From: Maribacter algarum (ex Lu et al. 2025) (nom. illeg.)
Lineage (GTDB): Bacteria > Bacteroidota > Bacteroidia > Flavobacteriales > Flavobacteriaceae
DNA: 64,000 nucleotides
Direction of reading: 5' to 3'
NCBI GenBank assembly: GCA_947495915.1
Contig: CANMAW010000002.1
Span: 682,001 to 746,000, forward strand
A model generated the notes under the pieces. The model saw nothing but the letters and a program-made list of their open reading frames with translations, searched no databases and was not told the origin of the DNA. Shown here one piece after another: positions 47,353 to 57,267 of the stretch (within the stretch, counting starts at the first letter, position 1; the number at the start of each line of letters is the position of its first letter). The position numbers and the translations under genes were made by a program.

Positions 47353-49752
47353 ATGTACGAAGCGAAAAAGTCGAACGATGAGGAGAATATATTACGAATT
47401 CTCTTATCCTTGTTTTTGCCCTATTGGCCCTTATTTGCTGTTTTAATACCCTTGAGCCTTATACTGGCTTGGGGTTATTTAAAAACGGTTACACCGGTCT
47501 ATGAGGCCTCAGCAACTTTGATCATAAAAGATGAAAACAAGGGGGTCAATGATCCTCAGTTAATGGAGGGGATGAACCCTTTTGATTCCAAAAAAATAGT
47601 TGAAAATGAACTTGAAGTTATTCAATCGAGATCAATTATGACGCAGGTGGTAAAAAACCTACAATTATATGCGCCAGTATTTGAAAATAAACTTTTTGGA
47701 ACCAAACCAGCTTACACCACTTCACCAATTATTATTGAACTTAAAAACCCCGAATCTATTTATCAGCCAACAGGGGCAGAAAAATATTATTTTGAATATG
47801 ATTCCATAAAAAAAACGGTTCAAATTGAAGGAAAAAACTACCCCATAGATCAGTGGGTAGAGGGGCCTGCTTTTGGTGAAACTAAATTTAAATTGAATCC
47901 TATCAGTGCAGCAAGTACTGATGGTGACTACTTTTTCACATTCCAGCATCCTAAAAATTTGGCTATGGGTCTTCTAGGTGGTTTAAAGGCTAGTGCAACC
48001 GATAAATTGTCAACGATTGTTCGCCTTACCTATAGAGATGCTATTCCTTTACGAGGGGAAAATATTTTAAATCATTTAATTGCAACCTACAATCAAAAAG
48101 CAATTTCTGATCGTGATGACCTTGCGGCCAAAACATTAGCTTTTATAGATGATCGAATGAATAAGGTTGAAAAAGAGCTTAATGAACTCGAAACCACTAT
48201 CCAACAATTTAGATCAGAAAAAGGGGTCGTAAACTTAAGCGAACAAGGCAAACTTTATTTACAAGATGTTGGAGAATACGATCGGCAAATTGCAGTCATA
48301 AATCGCCAATTGGCGGTGTTACAAAAAGTAGACCAATATGTGGTGTCAAAAAAAAATCAATCAGGTTTAGTTCCTTCTACCTTAGGTGTTGAAGATCCAG
48401 TTTTAACGCAATTACTAGAGAAGCTCTATGATTCTGAAATAGAATACGAAAGATTGCGTAAGACCACTGCTGAAAATAATCCAATTTTGACTTCTATAGC
48501 CAATGAAATTAAAAAATTAAGGCCGAGTATTCGCGAAAACATACGCAATCAAAAGAATAATCTAAGAGCAAGTCTTGCAAACTTAAATAGTGATGCCGAT
48601 CGATCTGCTTCTGCGTTGAACAATATTCCGGAAAAAGAACGGGCTTTGTTAGAAATAGAGCGTGGTAAAGAAATTAAGAATGCCCTGTTTTCATTCTTAC
48701 AGCAAAAGCGCGAAGAAACAGCATTAAGCTATGCGCCTAATGGGGGCGACGGTAGAATTGTAGATTATGCGCAATCGTCTGCCGGACCTGTTTCACCGAA
48801 AAGATCATTATTTTATATAGTAGCATTTATGGTGGCCTGTAGTTTAGGTATTGGTTATATAGTGTATAAAGAAATGATGAATCGAAATGTACTGTTTCGT
48901 TCAGAGATTGAAAAATATACAGATATCCCGGTTGTTTTAGAGCTACCTCATTTAGGTCAAATCACCGAAAATGAAAATCAACTTAATCCAACTGATTTAA
49001 TAGGAAAAGTAACTCATGCGCTAGGTATCAAAAATGTTTTTCGTTTCGAGCAACATGATGCAGTACCGCAACTCGGTGAAGCTGTATTGCTACCTCACTT
49101 TAGACAATTAGGGGGCTATATGGGGCTATACAGTCGTGATTTCAAGAAAAAAAGCATATTGGTAACATCGAGTATTGAAGGTGAGGGTAAGAGTTTTGTG
49201 AGTACGAACTTGGCCTATTGTATGGCGCAATCGGGTAAGAGGGTTGCATTGATTGATATGGATTTTTTAAAACCGCAAACAACCACGCATTTTGGCCTTC
49301 TTAAAAACATAGGCATTATCGATTATCTTGCTGAAACGGCGACATACTTTGAAATTTTGACAAATAACAATGGCAATAGAAATTTGTTTGTAGTACCTGT
49401 TGGGCGGAATACTAAAAATTATACCGGTTTACTACTTAATGGTAAGCTCAATGAACTATTTGATAATTTGTCTAGAGACTTTGATTATGTAATCATAGAT
49501 GCAGCTCCGGTGAATCTTGTAGCAGAAGTACAATTGTTAATGGAATATAGCGATGAAAATTTAATGGTAATTCGACATGGAAAAACGCCTTTGAAAGTTT
49601 TGAAGCACATTGAAGACTCGCCAGCTTTGAAAGACCTTCAAAATATTTCAATTGTATTTAATGCCATTAAACAACGAGGACTTACCACGAGTGATCACAA
49701 TTATGGGTACGGCTATGGTACTATGGATTATGGCGAAGAATATACTGCTTAA
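47353..49752 (+). CDS. Wzc-like chain-length regulator and tyrosine autokinase
   Basis: A 799-residue polysaccharide co-polymerase fused to a BY-kinase. N-terminal Wzz domain with TM1 (about 20-37) and periplasmic coiled coil (about 245-440; 'VEKELNELETTIQQFRSEKG'); TM2 at about 480-505 after 'GPVSPKRS'; cytoplasmic kinase (about 590-790) with Walker A 'SSIEGEGKSFVSTNLAY', Walker A' 'RVALIDMDFLKPQ' and Walker B 'FDYVIIDAAPVNLVAE'. The last 20 residues carry five tyrosines ('NYGYGYGTMDYGEEYTA'), the usual autophosphorylation cluster. It controls polymer length and couples to the Wza-like channel. No Wzb phosphatase gene is seen in the window. Confidence 0.94.
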   Translation: MYEAKKSNDEENILRILLSLFLPYWPLFAVLIPLSLILAWGYLKTVTPVYEASATLIIKDENKGVNDPQLMEGMNPFDSKKIVENELEVIQSRSIMTQVVKNLQLYAPVFENKLFGTKPAYTTSPIIIELKNPESIYQPTGAEKYYFEYDSIKKTVQIEGKNYPIDQWVEGPAFGETKFKLNPISAASTDGDYFFTFQHPKNLAMGLLGGLKASATDKLSTIVRLTYRDAIPLRGENILNHLIATYNQKAISDRDDLAAKTLAFIDDRMNKVEKELNELETTIQQFRSEKGVVNLSEQGKLYLQDVGEYDRQIAVINRQLAVLQKVDQYVVSKKNQSGLVPSTLGVEDPVLTQLLEKLYDSEIEYERLRKTTAENNPILTSIANEIKKLRPSIRENIRNQKNNLRASLANLNSDADRSASALNNIPEKERALLEIERGKEIKNALFSFLQQKREETALSYAPNGGDGRIVDYAQSSAGPVSPKRSLFYIVAFMVACSLGIGYIVYKEMMNRNVLFRSEIEKYTDIPVVLELPHLGQITENENQLNPTDLIGKVTHALGIKNVFRFEQHDAVPQLGEAVLLPHFRQLGGYMGLYSRDFKKKSILVTSSIEGEGKSFVSTNLAYCMAQSGKRVALIDMDFLKPQTTTHFGLLKNIGIIDYLAETATYFEILTNNNGNRNLFVVPVGRNTKNYTGLLLNGKLNELFDNLSRDFDYVIIDAAPVNLVAEVQLLMEYSDENLMVIRHGKTPLKVLKHIEDSPALKDLQNISIVFNAIKQRGLTTSDHNYGYGYGTMDYGEEYTA

Positions 49753-49823
49753 AATCATTCATGTATTTATGGCAGCCGCTTTATTTCACTTATATATTAG
49801 TTAGTGATAACGAACGATAATTC

Positions 49824-50516
49824 ATGAAAGAAAAATTGAAGTCTTTGGTTAAATCATCACCGACCATGTTAAGGGTAGCAAGAAAACTGCGTGACGGAAC
49901 TTTATTTGAAAAATCTCTTGAAAAGTCAATCAAAGGGAAAAGCAATACCCTGAAAATTCACCCATCAGTAGCTTTAGTCAATTGCAAAATTGATGTAAAA
50001 GGAAATGCTAACGAAATTGTTATTGAGCCCAATTGCCAATTCAAAAACGTACTTATATTTATTAGGGGTAACTCAAATAGTATTTTGATTTCTAAGCAGG
50101 TGAGTTTTAATCGTTCGGGTGAATTATGGGTTGAAGATGATCATTGTCAATTACAAATTGGGAATAATACAACCTTTGAAAATACACATATTGCAGTAAC
50201 GGAGTCAAACTCTAAAGTAATCATTGGTGATGACTGCATGTTTGCAAATGGCATCGATATACGAACTGGCGATTCACATGCTATTATTGATCTTGAAACC
50301 AAAGAACGAATAAATCACGCTAAAGATGTAGTTATAGGCAGTCATGTATGGGTTGGTGCCCATGCTTCGATATTGAAAGGAGTAAGATTAGCAGCGAATT
50401 GTATCGTAGCAACAAGAGCAATAGTTTCTAAACCTTTCTTAGATGAAGGTGTTATCATTGCTGGCATACCGGCCAAAATAATAAAACGCCATGTTACTTG
50501 GCAAAGAGAACGATAA
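49824..50516 (+). CDS. Hexapeptide-repeat acyltransferase
   Basis: A 230-residue left-handed beta-helix protein. Irregular hexapeptide turns run from about 50 to 215 ('VIIGDDCMFANGIDIRTGDS', 'HVWVGAHASILKGVRLAANC', 'IIAGIPAKIIKRHV'). The second half resembles acetyltransferases that O-acetylate sugars in capsule clusters (LbH, CapG/WcaF-like). The acceptor is probably the repeat unit or a lipid-linked intermediate. It lies 71 bp after the kinase gene. Confidence 0.85.
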   Translation: MKEKLKSLVKSSPTMLRVARKLRDGTLFEKSLEKSIKGKSNTLKIHPSVALVNCKIDVKGNANEIVIEPNCQFKNVLIFIRGNSNSILISKQVSFNRSGELWVEDDHCQLQIGNNTTFENTHIAVTESNSKVIIGDDCMFANGIDIRTGDSHAIIDLETKERINHAKDVVIGSHVWVGAHASILKGVRLAANCIVATRAIVSKPFLDEGVIIAGIPAKIIKRHVTWQRER

Positions 50517-50583
50517 TCAACTTTTTCTTGAAACCTTTCAGCGCATTTATTATTTAAACCGCATTTAATTCCCTAAACTAAAA

Positions 50584-51951
50584 TTGATACCGAATCTCAT
50601 ACATAAAATTAAAAAAGCAGTTGCTGGTGGGCATGAACGAACAGCTCGAGCAAATAAGAATATTATTACCTCCTTTCTTATTAAGGCAGCTAGTATTACG
50701 ATTAGTTTGGTTGTGGTACCCTTAACCCTTAACTATGTGAACCCTTCACGCTATGGTATTTGGTTAACCCTAAGTTCTATTGTAGCATGGTTTAGTTTTT
50801 TTGATATTGGTATTACTCATGGGCTTCGCAACAAATTCGCAGAAGCACGTGCTAAAAATGATGATGAAAGTGCACAAATTTTCGTGAGTACGACCTATGG
50901 AATTTTGGCCATAGTCTTTATCTCTGTTTGGTTACTTTTTTTACTAGTAAATCCCTTTTTAGATTGGGCAGACTTACTTAAGCTATCTTCAGAATTTAAC
51001 GATGACGTTTCAAAACTTGCCATTATTGTGTTCACTTATTTTTGCATGCAATTTGTATTACGTACCATAAATACTATTATTTCTGCCGATCAAGAACCAT
51101 CGCAAGCGGCATTGATTAGTGTTATTGGTCAATTGGTATCACTAATCATCATTGTTATTTTAGTAAAAACCACAGAAGGGTCTTTAGTGAAGTTAGGCTT
51201 GGCCTTGTGTGCTGCTCCGCTGCTTGCCCTCATTGGCGCTAACATATTTTTCTTTCGAGGAAAGTATAAAGCCTTTCGCCCAAAATGGTCAAAAGTGAAA
51301 TTTTCACATGCCAAAAGTCTTTTTAACTTGGGTGTGGTCTTCTTTGTTATTCAAATAGCCGGTTTGGTGCAGTTCGAATCTGCCAACATTATCATCTCTA
51401 GAAATTTTGGGCCAGAAGAAGTAACCAATTATAATATTGTATTTAAGTATTTCGGAATTCTCAGTATGGGTTTCATGATATTTTTAACCCCATTTTGGTC
51501 AGCAGCAACGGAAGCTTATGTGAAAAATGATATTGCTTGGATTAAAAATAGTATGAAAAAGTATAACATTTTAAACATTGGCTTTGTCGTTATTGGGGCT
51601 GTTATGTTATTGCTTTCGAGCTATATGTACGACCTTTGGTTGGGTGAAGATACCGTTCAGATTGATTTTTCATTATCGATGTGGGGACTTGTATTTTTTT
51701 TAGTTTCTATTTTTGGCTCTAAATATGTGAGCTTTTTAAATGGGATCAGTGCACTACGATTACAATTTTGGTCTAGTGTCGTCAGTCCTATACTTTATAT
51801 TGTTATTACGTTGCTTCTAATTAATTATCAAATGGGAGTGCATGCACTGTTTATAGCTTCGGTTATTGCCAATTTTAACGCATTTATTCTAGCACCTATA
51901 CAATACCATATGATTATTAATAAAAATAAAAAAGGAATATGGATACGCTAA
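50584..51951 (+). CDS. Polysaccharide flippase (Wzx-like)
   Basis: A 455-residue polytopic protein with about 12 hydrophobic segments from residue 30 on and the MOP/PST-type N-terminus 'VVPLTLNYVNPSRYGIWLTL' and 'FDIGITHGLRNKFAEARA'. It should flip the lipid-linked repeat unit across the inner membrane. The start is read as TTG 50584 because no ATG or GTG occurs upstream in frame after the stop, and none follows before the first helix. It forms a tight unit with the glycosyltransferase gene 24 bp downstream. Confidence 0.88.
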   Translation: MIPNLIHKIKKAVAGGHERTARANKNIITSFLIKAASITISLVVVPLTLNYVNPSRYGIWLTLSSIVAWFSFFDIGITHGLRNKFAEARAKNDDESAQIFVSTTYGILAIVFISVWLLFLLVNPFLDWADLLKLSSEFNDDVSKLAIIVFTYFCMQFVLRTINTIISADQEPSQAALISVIGQLVSLIIIVILVKTTEGSLVKLGLALCAAPLLALIGANIFFFRGKYKAFRPKWSKVKFSHAKSLFNLGVVFFVIQIAGLVQFESANIIISRNFGPEEVTNYNIVFKYFGILSMGFMIFLTPFWSAATEAYVKNDIAWIKNSMKKYNILNIGFVVIGAVMLLLSSYMYDLWLGEDTVQIDFSLSMWGLVFFLVSIFGSKYVSFLNGISALRLQFWSSVVSPILYIVITLLLINYQMGVHALFIASVIANFNAFILAPIQYHMIINKNKKGIWIR

Positions 51952-51975
51952 GTATTCCTGGTTTTACATTGAAAT

Positions 51976-53160
51976 ATGAAGGGAGATAGTTTAAAACAAC
52001 GAATTTTAGATAAGTTGTGGTATAGGTTTAAACACTTATTCTATACTCAGCGTATTGCAGATACGGCTATTATTCAGAACATTAACTATACCAATATTCG
52101 TAAACAGAAGAAAGCGGTAGTGTGTTATATTACCGATAGTTTTACCAAAGATTGGGATAGTTATAATGGCGGTAGAACACAGCCTTTTGAAATACTTTCA
52201 ATCGTAAAGGTGCTCTCAGAGGCTGATTATTGTATTGATGTTATTGATTGTAACGATCTTAAAATATTGCCATTTTTAAAGGATAAGGAGTATGATCTTA
52301 TTTTTGGTTTTGGAGAGGTGTTTTATCAATTAACACAACGGCATAAAAATGCATGCTCTATCATGTATATGACAGAACATCACCCAGAGTTTGCAGATCG
52401 AGAAGAAAAAAAGCGACTGCAGTACTTTTATGAACGACACAAGAAAAAAGGGCGGATCGTGCGAAGTGGTAATTTCTATAAAAAACACTACTTTGATAAA
52501 CTATACTCACACATTATAACGCTGAGTGAAGTGGATCCATTTCTCAAAGATTATGAGCAAGTTTTTAGTTTATTCCCTACTAGTATAGAAAATATCAACT
52601 ATGAGTTTAATCATAAAAATCATGCTGCGACAAAGAAGCATTTTTTGTGGCTTGGCTCCTATGGTGCAATACACAAAGGTCTAGATCTTTTGTTGGATGT
52701 ATTTGAAAAGCGAGATGACATTATATTGCACATTGCTGGATTATCGGAAGAGGATAAACAGCTTTTAAAACCAAAAAATAGGGCAAATATAATAGATCAT
52801 TCCTACATAAATATCAAAACTGATACCTTCCTAAGGGTAGTAGAAGCCTGTACGTATATTATCTTGCCATCATGTTCTGAGGCTTTTTCAACCTCAGTAA
52901 CTACTGGCATGAGACATGGTCTTATACCTATTGTAATGAGAGATACAGGGTTTAATCGAATGGGTGATATTGGTATCTTTTTAAAAGATTATAATATTCC
53001 TTATTTGAATGATAAACTAACAGAATTATCGAATGAAAGTTCTGAAAATCTTAAGTTAAGAAGCAAAAAAGTATTTGATTTTGCAACTGAGAATTTTTTA
53101 CTACCGACCTTTGAGGGAAATTTTAAGTCGATTATGAACACCATCTTAAATCAAGAATGA
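51976..53160 (+). CDS. Glycosyltransferase (GT4-like)
   Basis: A 394-residue cytoplasmic protein. The C-terminal half has a GT-B nucleotide-sugar domain: 'FLWLGSYGAIHKGLDLLLDV', 'DIILHIAGLSEED', 'EACTYIILPSCSEAFSTSVT' and 'GMRHGLIPIVM', whose 'SEAFSTS' acts as the E-x7-E-like loop. The N-terminal acceptor half is less conserved ('YNGGRTQPFEILSIVKVL'). It adds one sugar to the repeat unit; donor and linkage unknown. Its stop overlaps the next gene's ATG by 4 bp (ATGA). Confidence 0.82.
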   Translation: MKGDSLKQRILDKLWYRFKHLFYTQRIADTAIIQNINYTNIRKQKKAVVCYITDSFTKDWDSYNGGRTQPFEILSIVKVLSEADYCIDVIDCNDLKILPFLKDKEYDLIFGFGEVFYQLTQRHKNACSIMYMTEHHPEFADREEKKRLQYFYERHKKKGRIVRSGNFYKKHYFDKLYSHIITLSEVDPFLKDYEQVFSLFPTSIENINYEFNHKNHAATKKHFLWLGSYGAIHKGLDLLLDVFEKRDDIILHIAGLSEEDKQLLKPKNRANIIDHSYINIKTDTFLRVVEACTYIILPSCSEAFSTSVTTGMRHGLIPIVMRDTGFNRMGDIGIFLKDYNIPYLNDKLTELSNESSENLKLRSKKVFDFATENFLLPTFEGNFKSIMNTILNQE

Positions 53161-54383
53161 TTATGACTAAAGTGGTTCATTTACAAACGCATAATTCCCC
53201 ATCAGGCAATGCGGCTTATCGCTTACATAAAGGTTTATTAAATGTAGGGGTAGATTCGTACATGTTGTCATTAACTTCTGAAGTACCTATAAGCAAAAGA
53301 GTTAAAACACTAAAGTTTAGAAGTGGTTTGAAAGCTCTAATAAACGGGAGATTACACCAGAGAAAAATACAAAAAGTCGACCCTAGTTTTGGAATGTTTT
53401 CTTCACCCATTTTAGGCAATAGTATTGTAAAACATCAAATGGTTGAAAGTGCCGATATTATTTACCTACATTGGGTACTTGCGGGTTTTTTAAATTTAAA
53501 AAACATTGAAACTCTTGCTAAACTAAACAAACCAATTATCTTTTTTATGCACGATATGTGGACCATTACGGGAGGGTGTCATCATAGTTTTTCTTGCGAT
53601 CATTATAAGAGAGATTGTTCCGATTGTCAAATGTTTCCAAATGGAGATGAACATATTCCAATACAACAGTTTAAAAAGAAACATCAACTTTTTAATAAGT
53701 ATAAAAACTTTCACTTTCTTGCGCCTAGTACATGGCTTTTTAATTTGGCCCAGGAATCGGTGCTCACAAAGGGTAAGGATGTCCTTATGATTCCCAATCT
53801 TGTAGACGTAAAGCCATTTAAATCAATAAACAAAAATGCTGCTAGGGAAATTTTAGGGTTACCGGAATCTGATACTATTATTTTATTTGGAGCAGTTTCA
53901 CCGAGAAGCCCTTATAAGGGCTGGGAGTATTTAAAGTGTGCCTTAAAATTACTTGAAAATAAAAAACAGTTGAGTAACGTAACAGTTGCCATATTCGGTA
54001 GTGATTACGATGATAAAGTTGCTGAAGCTATACCTTTTAATGTTAAATTTCTAGGCCGATTGCGTGACGAATATTCTACAACAATAGCCTATAACGCTGC
54101 CGATGTATTTGTTGTACCTTCACTAGCAGAAACCTTTGGTTTGGTGGTGTTAGAATCCATTCGATGTAAAACGCCAGTAGCGGCATTTGATACGGGGGGT
54201 ATTAGTGATATAATAACACATAAAAAGAATGGGTACTTGGCTAAATACAAAGATTCGAAAGATTTGGCGGAGGGTATTAATTATTGTCTGAATAATAAAC
54301 TTGAAGTAATTGCTAGCCCAGCTTTGGACAAAATTTCTGTACTAAATCAACATATTTCCTTATATCAGCGACTGCTCGATTAA
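53157..54383 (+). CDS. Glycosyltransferase (GT4, WcaC-like)
   Basis: A 408-residue GT-B enzyme. 'MTKVVHLQTHNSPSGNAAYR' begins the acceptor domain; 'FMHDMWTITGGCHHSFSC' with further Cys at 'RDCSDCQMFP' is the four-cysteine signature of WcaC-like colanic-acid-type transferases. The donor domain has 'ILFGAVSPRSPYKGWEYLK', 'KFLGRLRDE' and 'VFVVPSLAETFGLVVLESIR' (E-x7-E). The start may be ATG 53157, overlapping the previous stop, or ATG 53163. Confidence 0.87.
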   Translation: MIMTKVVHLQTHNSPSGNAAYRLHKGLLNVGVDSYMLSLTSEVPISKRVKTLKFRSGLKALINGRLHQRKIQKVDPSFGMFSSPILGNSIVKHQMVESADIIYLHWVLAGFLNLKNIETLAKLNKPIIFFMHDMWTITGGCHHSFSCDHYKRDCSDCQMFPNGDEHIPIQQFKKKHQLFNKYKNFHFLAPSTWLFNLAQESVLTKGKDVLMIPNLVDVKPFKSINKNAAREILGLPESDTIILFGAVSPRSPYKGWEYLKCALKLLENKKQLSNVTVAIFGSDYDDKVAEAIPFNVKFLGRLRDEYSTTIAYNAADVFVVPSLAETFGLVVLESIRCKTPVAAFDTGGISDIITHKKNGYLAKYKDSKDLAEGINYCLNNKLEVIASPALDKISVLNQHISLYQRLLD

Positions 54384-54399
54384 TTTAAGCGATTTTTAT

Positions 54400-55677
54400 A
54401 TGATTAAGTATAGTCTAAAAGATTTGCATAACATGGATGATAGTTTTAAGGATAATAGCGCTTTAAAACTGTTTTTTACTGGTTTTGTAATTTATAGCTT
54501 AGGTTATACTATGTCTATAACCGTGAGTCCCATTTACATTATATGCGATCTCATGCGTTTAATTGGTGTGTGCCTACTAACTTTAACATTTATTAGGTTA
54601 GCGTCTTGGCGATTCGAGAACATATATCTAAAAACACTTTATTCATTTTTCTTGTTTTGGTCAATAACGGTTGTTTTTAGGGGATTTAAGTTAGATTATG
54701 AGTTTTTGAAAAATTCTTTATTTGATCCCAGTGGTTTTTTTTTATATCTCGCGCCTTTAATTCTTTTAGTACCAAAACCACCTAAATTTTACAGGTACTT
54801 ATTTCATACCTCACTCGTTCTTGGCGGACTATTTTTTATACACGTTGTTTTGGATATTACTGCTATTTTAGATAGGACTGATGTTTCAAGTTTTGGCCGA
54901 TTTGAAGTTTTTATGAAGTTTTTAGCTTTACCATCTGGTTTTATTCTAATTACTTTTTATTACCAGCCTAAAAGAACACAGATTTTTACATTATTGTTGT
55001 TGATAGCTGTATTTATTCTAGCGTTATTTAGGGCAAGGAGAGGGCTGATGTTCATAACCAGCATCATTTTTATTTTTACCTTGATATTATCAATTTATAT
55101 TAATAAGCGAAAAATCTTGTTGATTTTTTTACTTATTCTTTCAGGTATCTTAGCAACTGGTTATACTATAACTACTTTAAACATTTCTAATTCAAATCTA
55201 TTTGCAAAGGCTAAGGAAAGAGGAGCAGAAGATACTCGTTCTGGTGTTGAAATATATTATTATAATGACATGCAATTTCAAGATTGGGTTGTAGGTCGGG
55301 GTATGAGCGGCATGGTGGCGGCTCCTATAGGTATTGATATAAACAGCAAAACTCCAGGGTATCGAAATGGAATTGAAACTGATTATTTGAATATTATTTT
55401 AAAAGGTGGGTTAATAAGTTTGGGTCTCTTAATGTTAATTACCATACCTGCTATAATTCAAGGTTTGTTTTTATCTAAAAACTTGCTAACTAAGGCTTCT
55501 GCTTTATGGATAGTTCTTTGGACGATTTCTTTGTACCCTTCAACTGTAACTACCTTTAGTTTAAATTATTTATTGGTTTGGGTGGCTGTAGGTATCTGCT
55601 ATTCAAAACCGGTACGTCAAATGCCTGATGAAGTGTTGAGAGATTATTTTTTAACCAATAATTTTTTTAAAAATTAA
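54400..55677 (+). CDS. Polytopic membrane protein, candidate O-antigen/capsule polymerase (Wzy)
   Basis: A 425-residue protein with about ten hydrophobic helices and one long extracytoplasmic loop at about 270-325 ('KAKERGAEDTRSGVEIYYYN', 'VVGRGMSGMVAAP', 'ETDYLNIILKGGLISLGLLM'). 'R.G..........G.G' followed by 'ET...N..L..G' is typical of Wzy/O-antigen ligase proteins. Wzy proteins are poorly conserved, so the call rests on topology, that loop and position among flippase and glycosyltransferase genes. It would join repeat units in the periplasm. Confidence 0.75.
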   Translation: MIKYSLKDLHNMDDSFKDNSALKLFFTGFVIYSLGYTMSITVSPIYIICDLMRLIGVCLLTLTFIRLASWRFENIYLKTLYSFFLFWSITVVFRGFKLDYEFLKNSLFDPSGFFLYLAPLILLVPKPPKFYRYLFHTSLVLGGLFFIHVVLDITAILDRTDVSSFGRFEVFMKFLALPSGFILITFYYQPKRTQIFTLLLLIAVFILALFRARRGLMFITSIIFIFTLILSIYINKRKILLIFLLILSGILATGYTITTLNISNSNLFAKAKERGAEDTRSGVEIYYYNDMQFQDWVVGRGMSGMVAAPIGIDINSKTPGYRNGIETDYLNIILKGGLISLGLLMLITIPAIIQGLFLSKNLLTKASALWIVLWTISLYPSTVTTFSLNYLLVWVAVGICYSKPVRQMPDEVLRDYFLTNNFFKN

Positions 55678-55678
55678 A

Positions 55679-57043
55679 ATGATTTTACCTAAAATTTTAA
55701 TTCTAAATCAACCCTTTGTTAATAATACAGGAGGTGGAATTACTATGTCAAATCTCTTTGCTGACTGGGATAAGGATAAACTAGCTGTAACTTGTTCTGG
55801 ATATCTTCTCACCAAGGAGATTGATCCAGAAATATGCAATAATTATTACCAATTGGGCACTGAAGAACGAAAATGGAGGTTTCCCTTTAATCTGTTTGGT
55901 AGAAAATATGAAAGTGGCCCAATAAAATTTAGTGATGCCTCGAAAGATAAAGTGGTCGATGAAAGTAGTAAATCGAAATCTAGAATAAGCTTTATAACGA
56001 AGTATCTGAATCCGTTTTTGAATACTACAGGTTTGGTGCATTTCAATTCAAAAATGGTGCTGTCATCTAAATTTAAAAAATGGCTAGATGATTATAATCC
56101 AGATGTTATTTATGCGCAATGCTCATCCAGAGAGCGAATTCTTTTCTGTATTGAAGTTCAAAAATATTTAAAGAAACCATTTGTTTTTCACATGATGGAT
56201 GACTGGCCATCTTTGATTGGAGTGGATGGTTTTATGAAAAATTTTTGGCAACGTAAAATTGATCGTGAATTCAAAAAATTGTTGGATGTTACTGATATTC
56301 ATTTGGGTATTTGTGATTATATGGGGGAGGCCTATTTACAACGTTACGGTAAACAATTTAGAACGTTTCACAACCCTATTGATTTAGAATTTTGGCAGCA
56401 AGGGCAGAAACAATCGTATGAATTAGACAACAGCCCTACCATACTTTATGCTGGTAGAATAGGCTTGGGCATAGATGAAGCATTAAAATCTATTGCAGAT
56501 GCGGTAGACCAAATTAATGCAGACTTAAAGATTAACATGAAGTTTTTAATTCAGGCGCAATCAGCACCATTGTGGATTAAGTCGTACAACTGTGTTGAGT
56601 ATAAGCCATTTGTGCCTTATGAGCAATTACCTTTTCAGTTTGGAGCTGTTGATTTTCTAATACTTCCCTACGACTTTAGTCCAGCGTCTTTAGCATACAT
56701 AAAATATTCAATGCCTACAAAGGCATCAGAATATATGGCTAGTGGTGCACCTATCATTATATACGCGCCAAAAGATACGGCATTGGTGCAATATGCTAAT
56801 CAATATCAGTGGGCAAGCATCGTCACCAACCCAGATACATCTAAGCTCACCGATGCGCTTCGTGAGTTAATTCAAAATCAAACCTTGCGTGAACAATTGG
56901 CGCTAAAGGCTAAAGCACTTGCAAAAAACAGGCATGACAAAACCGTAGTGACTAAAAATTTTCAACGAATTATAACCGAAGCAGCAAATCAAGATATGCA
57001 AATGGTTAGGCTTAAAAATTCAGGAGATAAGCATCGAAATTGA
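55679..57043 (+). CDS. Glycosyltransferase (GT4-like)
   Basis: A 454-residue protein with GT-B fold signs: 'ILILNQPFVNNTGGGITMSN' (N-terminal glycine loop), 'FHMMDDWPSLIGVDGF', 'HNPIDLEFW' in the inter-domain hinge, 'TILYAGRIGLGIDEALKSIA', 'VEYKPFVPYEQLPFQFGAVD' and 'MPTKASEYMASGAPIIIYAP'. It begins 1 bp after the putative polymerase gene ends. The basic, polar C-terminal tail is not part of the fold. Confidence 0.85.
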   Translation: MILPKILILNQPFVNNTGGGITMSNLFADWDKDKLAVTCSGYLLTKEIDPEICNNYYQLGTEERKWRFPFNLFGRKYESGPIKFSDASKDKVVDESSKSKSRISFITKYLNPFLNTTGLVHFNSKMVLSSKFKKWLDDYNPDVIYAQCSSRERILFCIEVQKYLKKPFVFHMMDDWPSLIGVDGFMKNFWQRKIDREFKKLLDVTDIHLGICDYMGEAYLQRYGKQFRTFHNPIDLEFWQQGQKQSYELDNSPTILYAGRIGLGIDEALKSIADAVDQINADLKINMKFLIQAQSAPLWIKSYNCVEYKPFVPYEQLPFQFGAVDFLILPYDFSPASLAYIKYSMPTKASEYMASGAPIIIYAPKDTALVQYANQYQWASIVTNPDTSKLTDALRELIQNQTLREQLALKAKALAKNRHDKTVVTKNFQRIITEAANQDMQMVRLKNSGDKHRN

Positions 57044-57216
57044 TACTTGTTGGCATATCAATGAAGGTTGTCGAATATTGTAGTCATACTGCTACAGAAT
57101 AGCTATTTTGCACAAATTTCACCTAATTAAGCGTGATCTGTAAAATAAAACTGAGTATAGCGTAGGGTTTATTTAGTAACAATGGTTATAAAGTAAGTAA
57201 AAGAGAACAACTTGTA

Positions 57217-57236
57217 TTACGCTAGTTTTAGCGTAA
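57217..57236. promoter_or_regulatory. Perfect 8 bp inverted repeat upstream of the surface-protein gene
   Basis: TTACGCTA-GTTT-TAGCGTAA, 31 bp before the next ATG. A further TAGCGTA occurs at 57158-57164. There is no T-run, so it is more likely an operator or RNA hairpin near the start than a terminator. Confidence 0.45.
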
Positions 57237-57267
57237 AACTGAATACCTGCTAAAAGTGTCCCGATAA

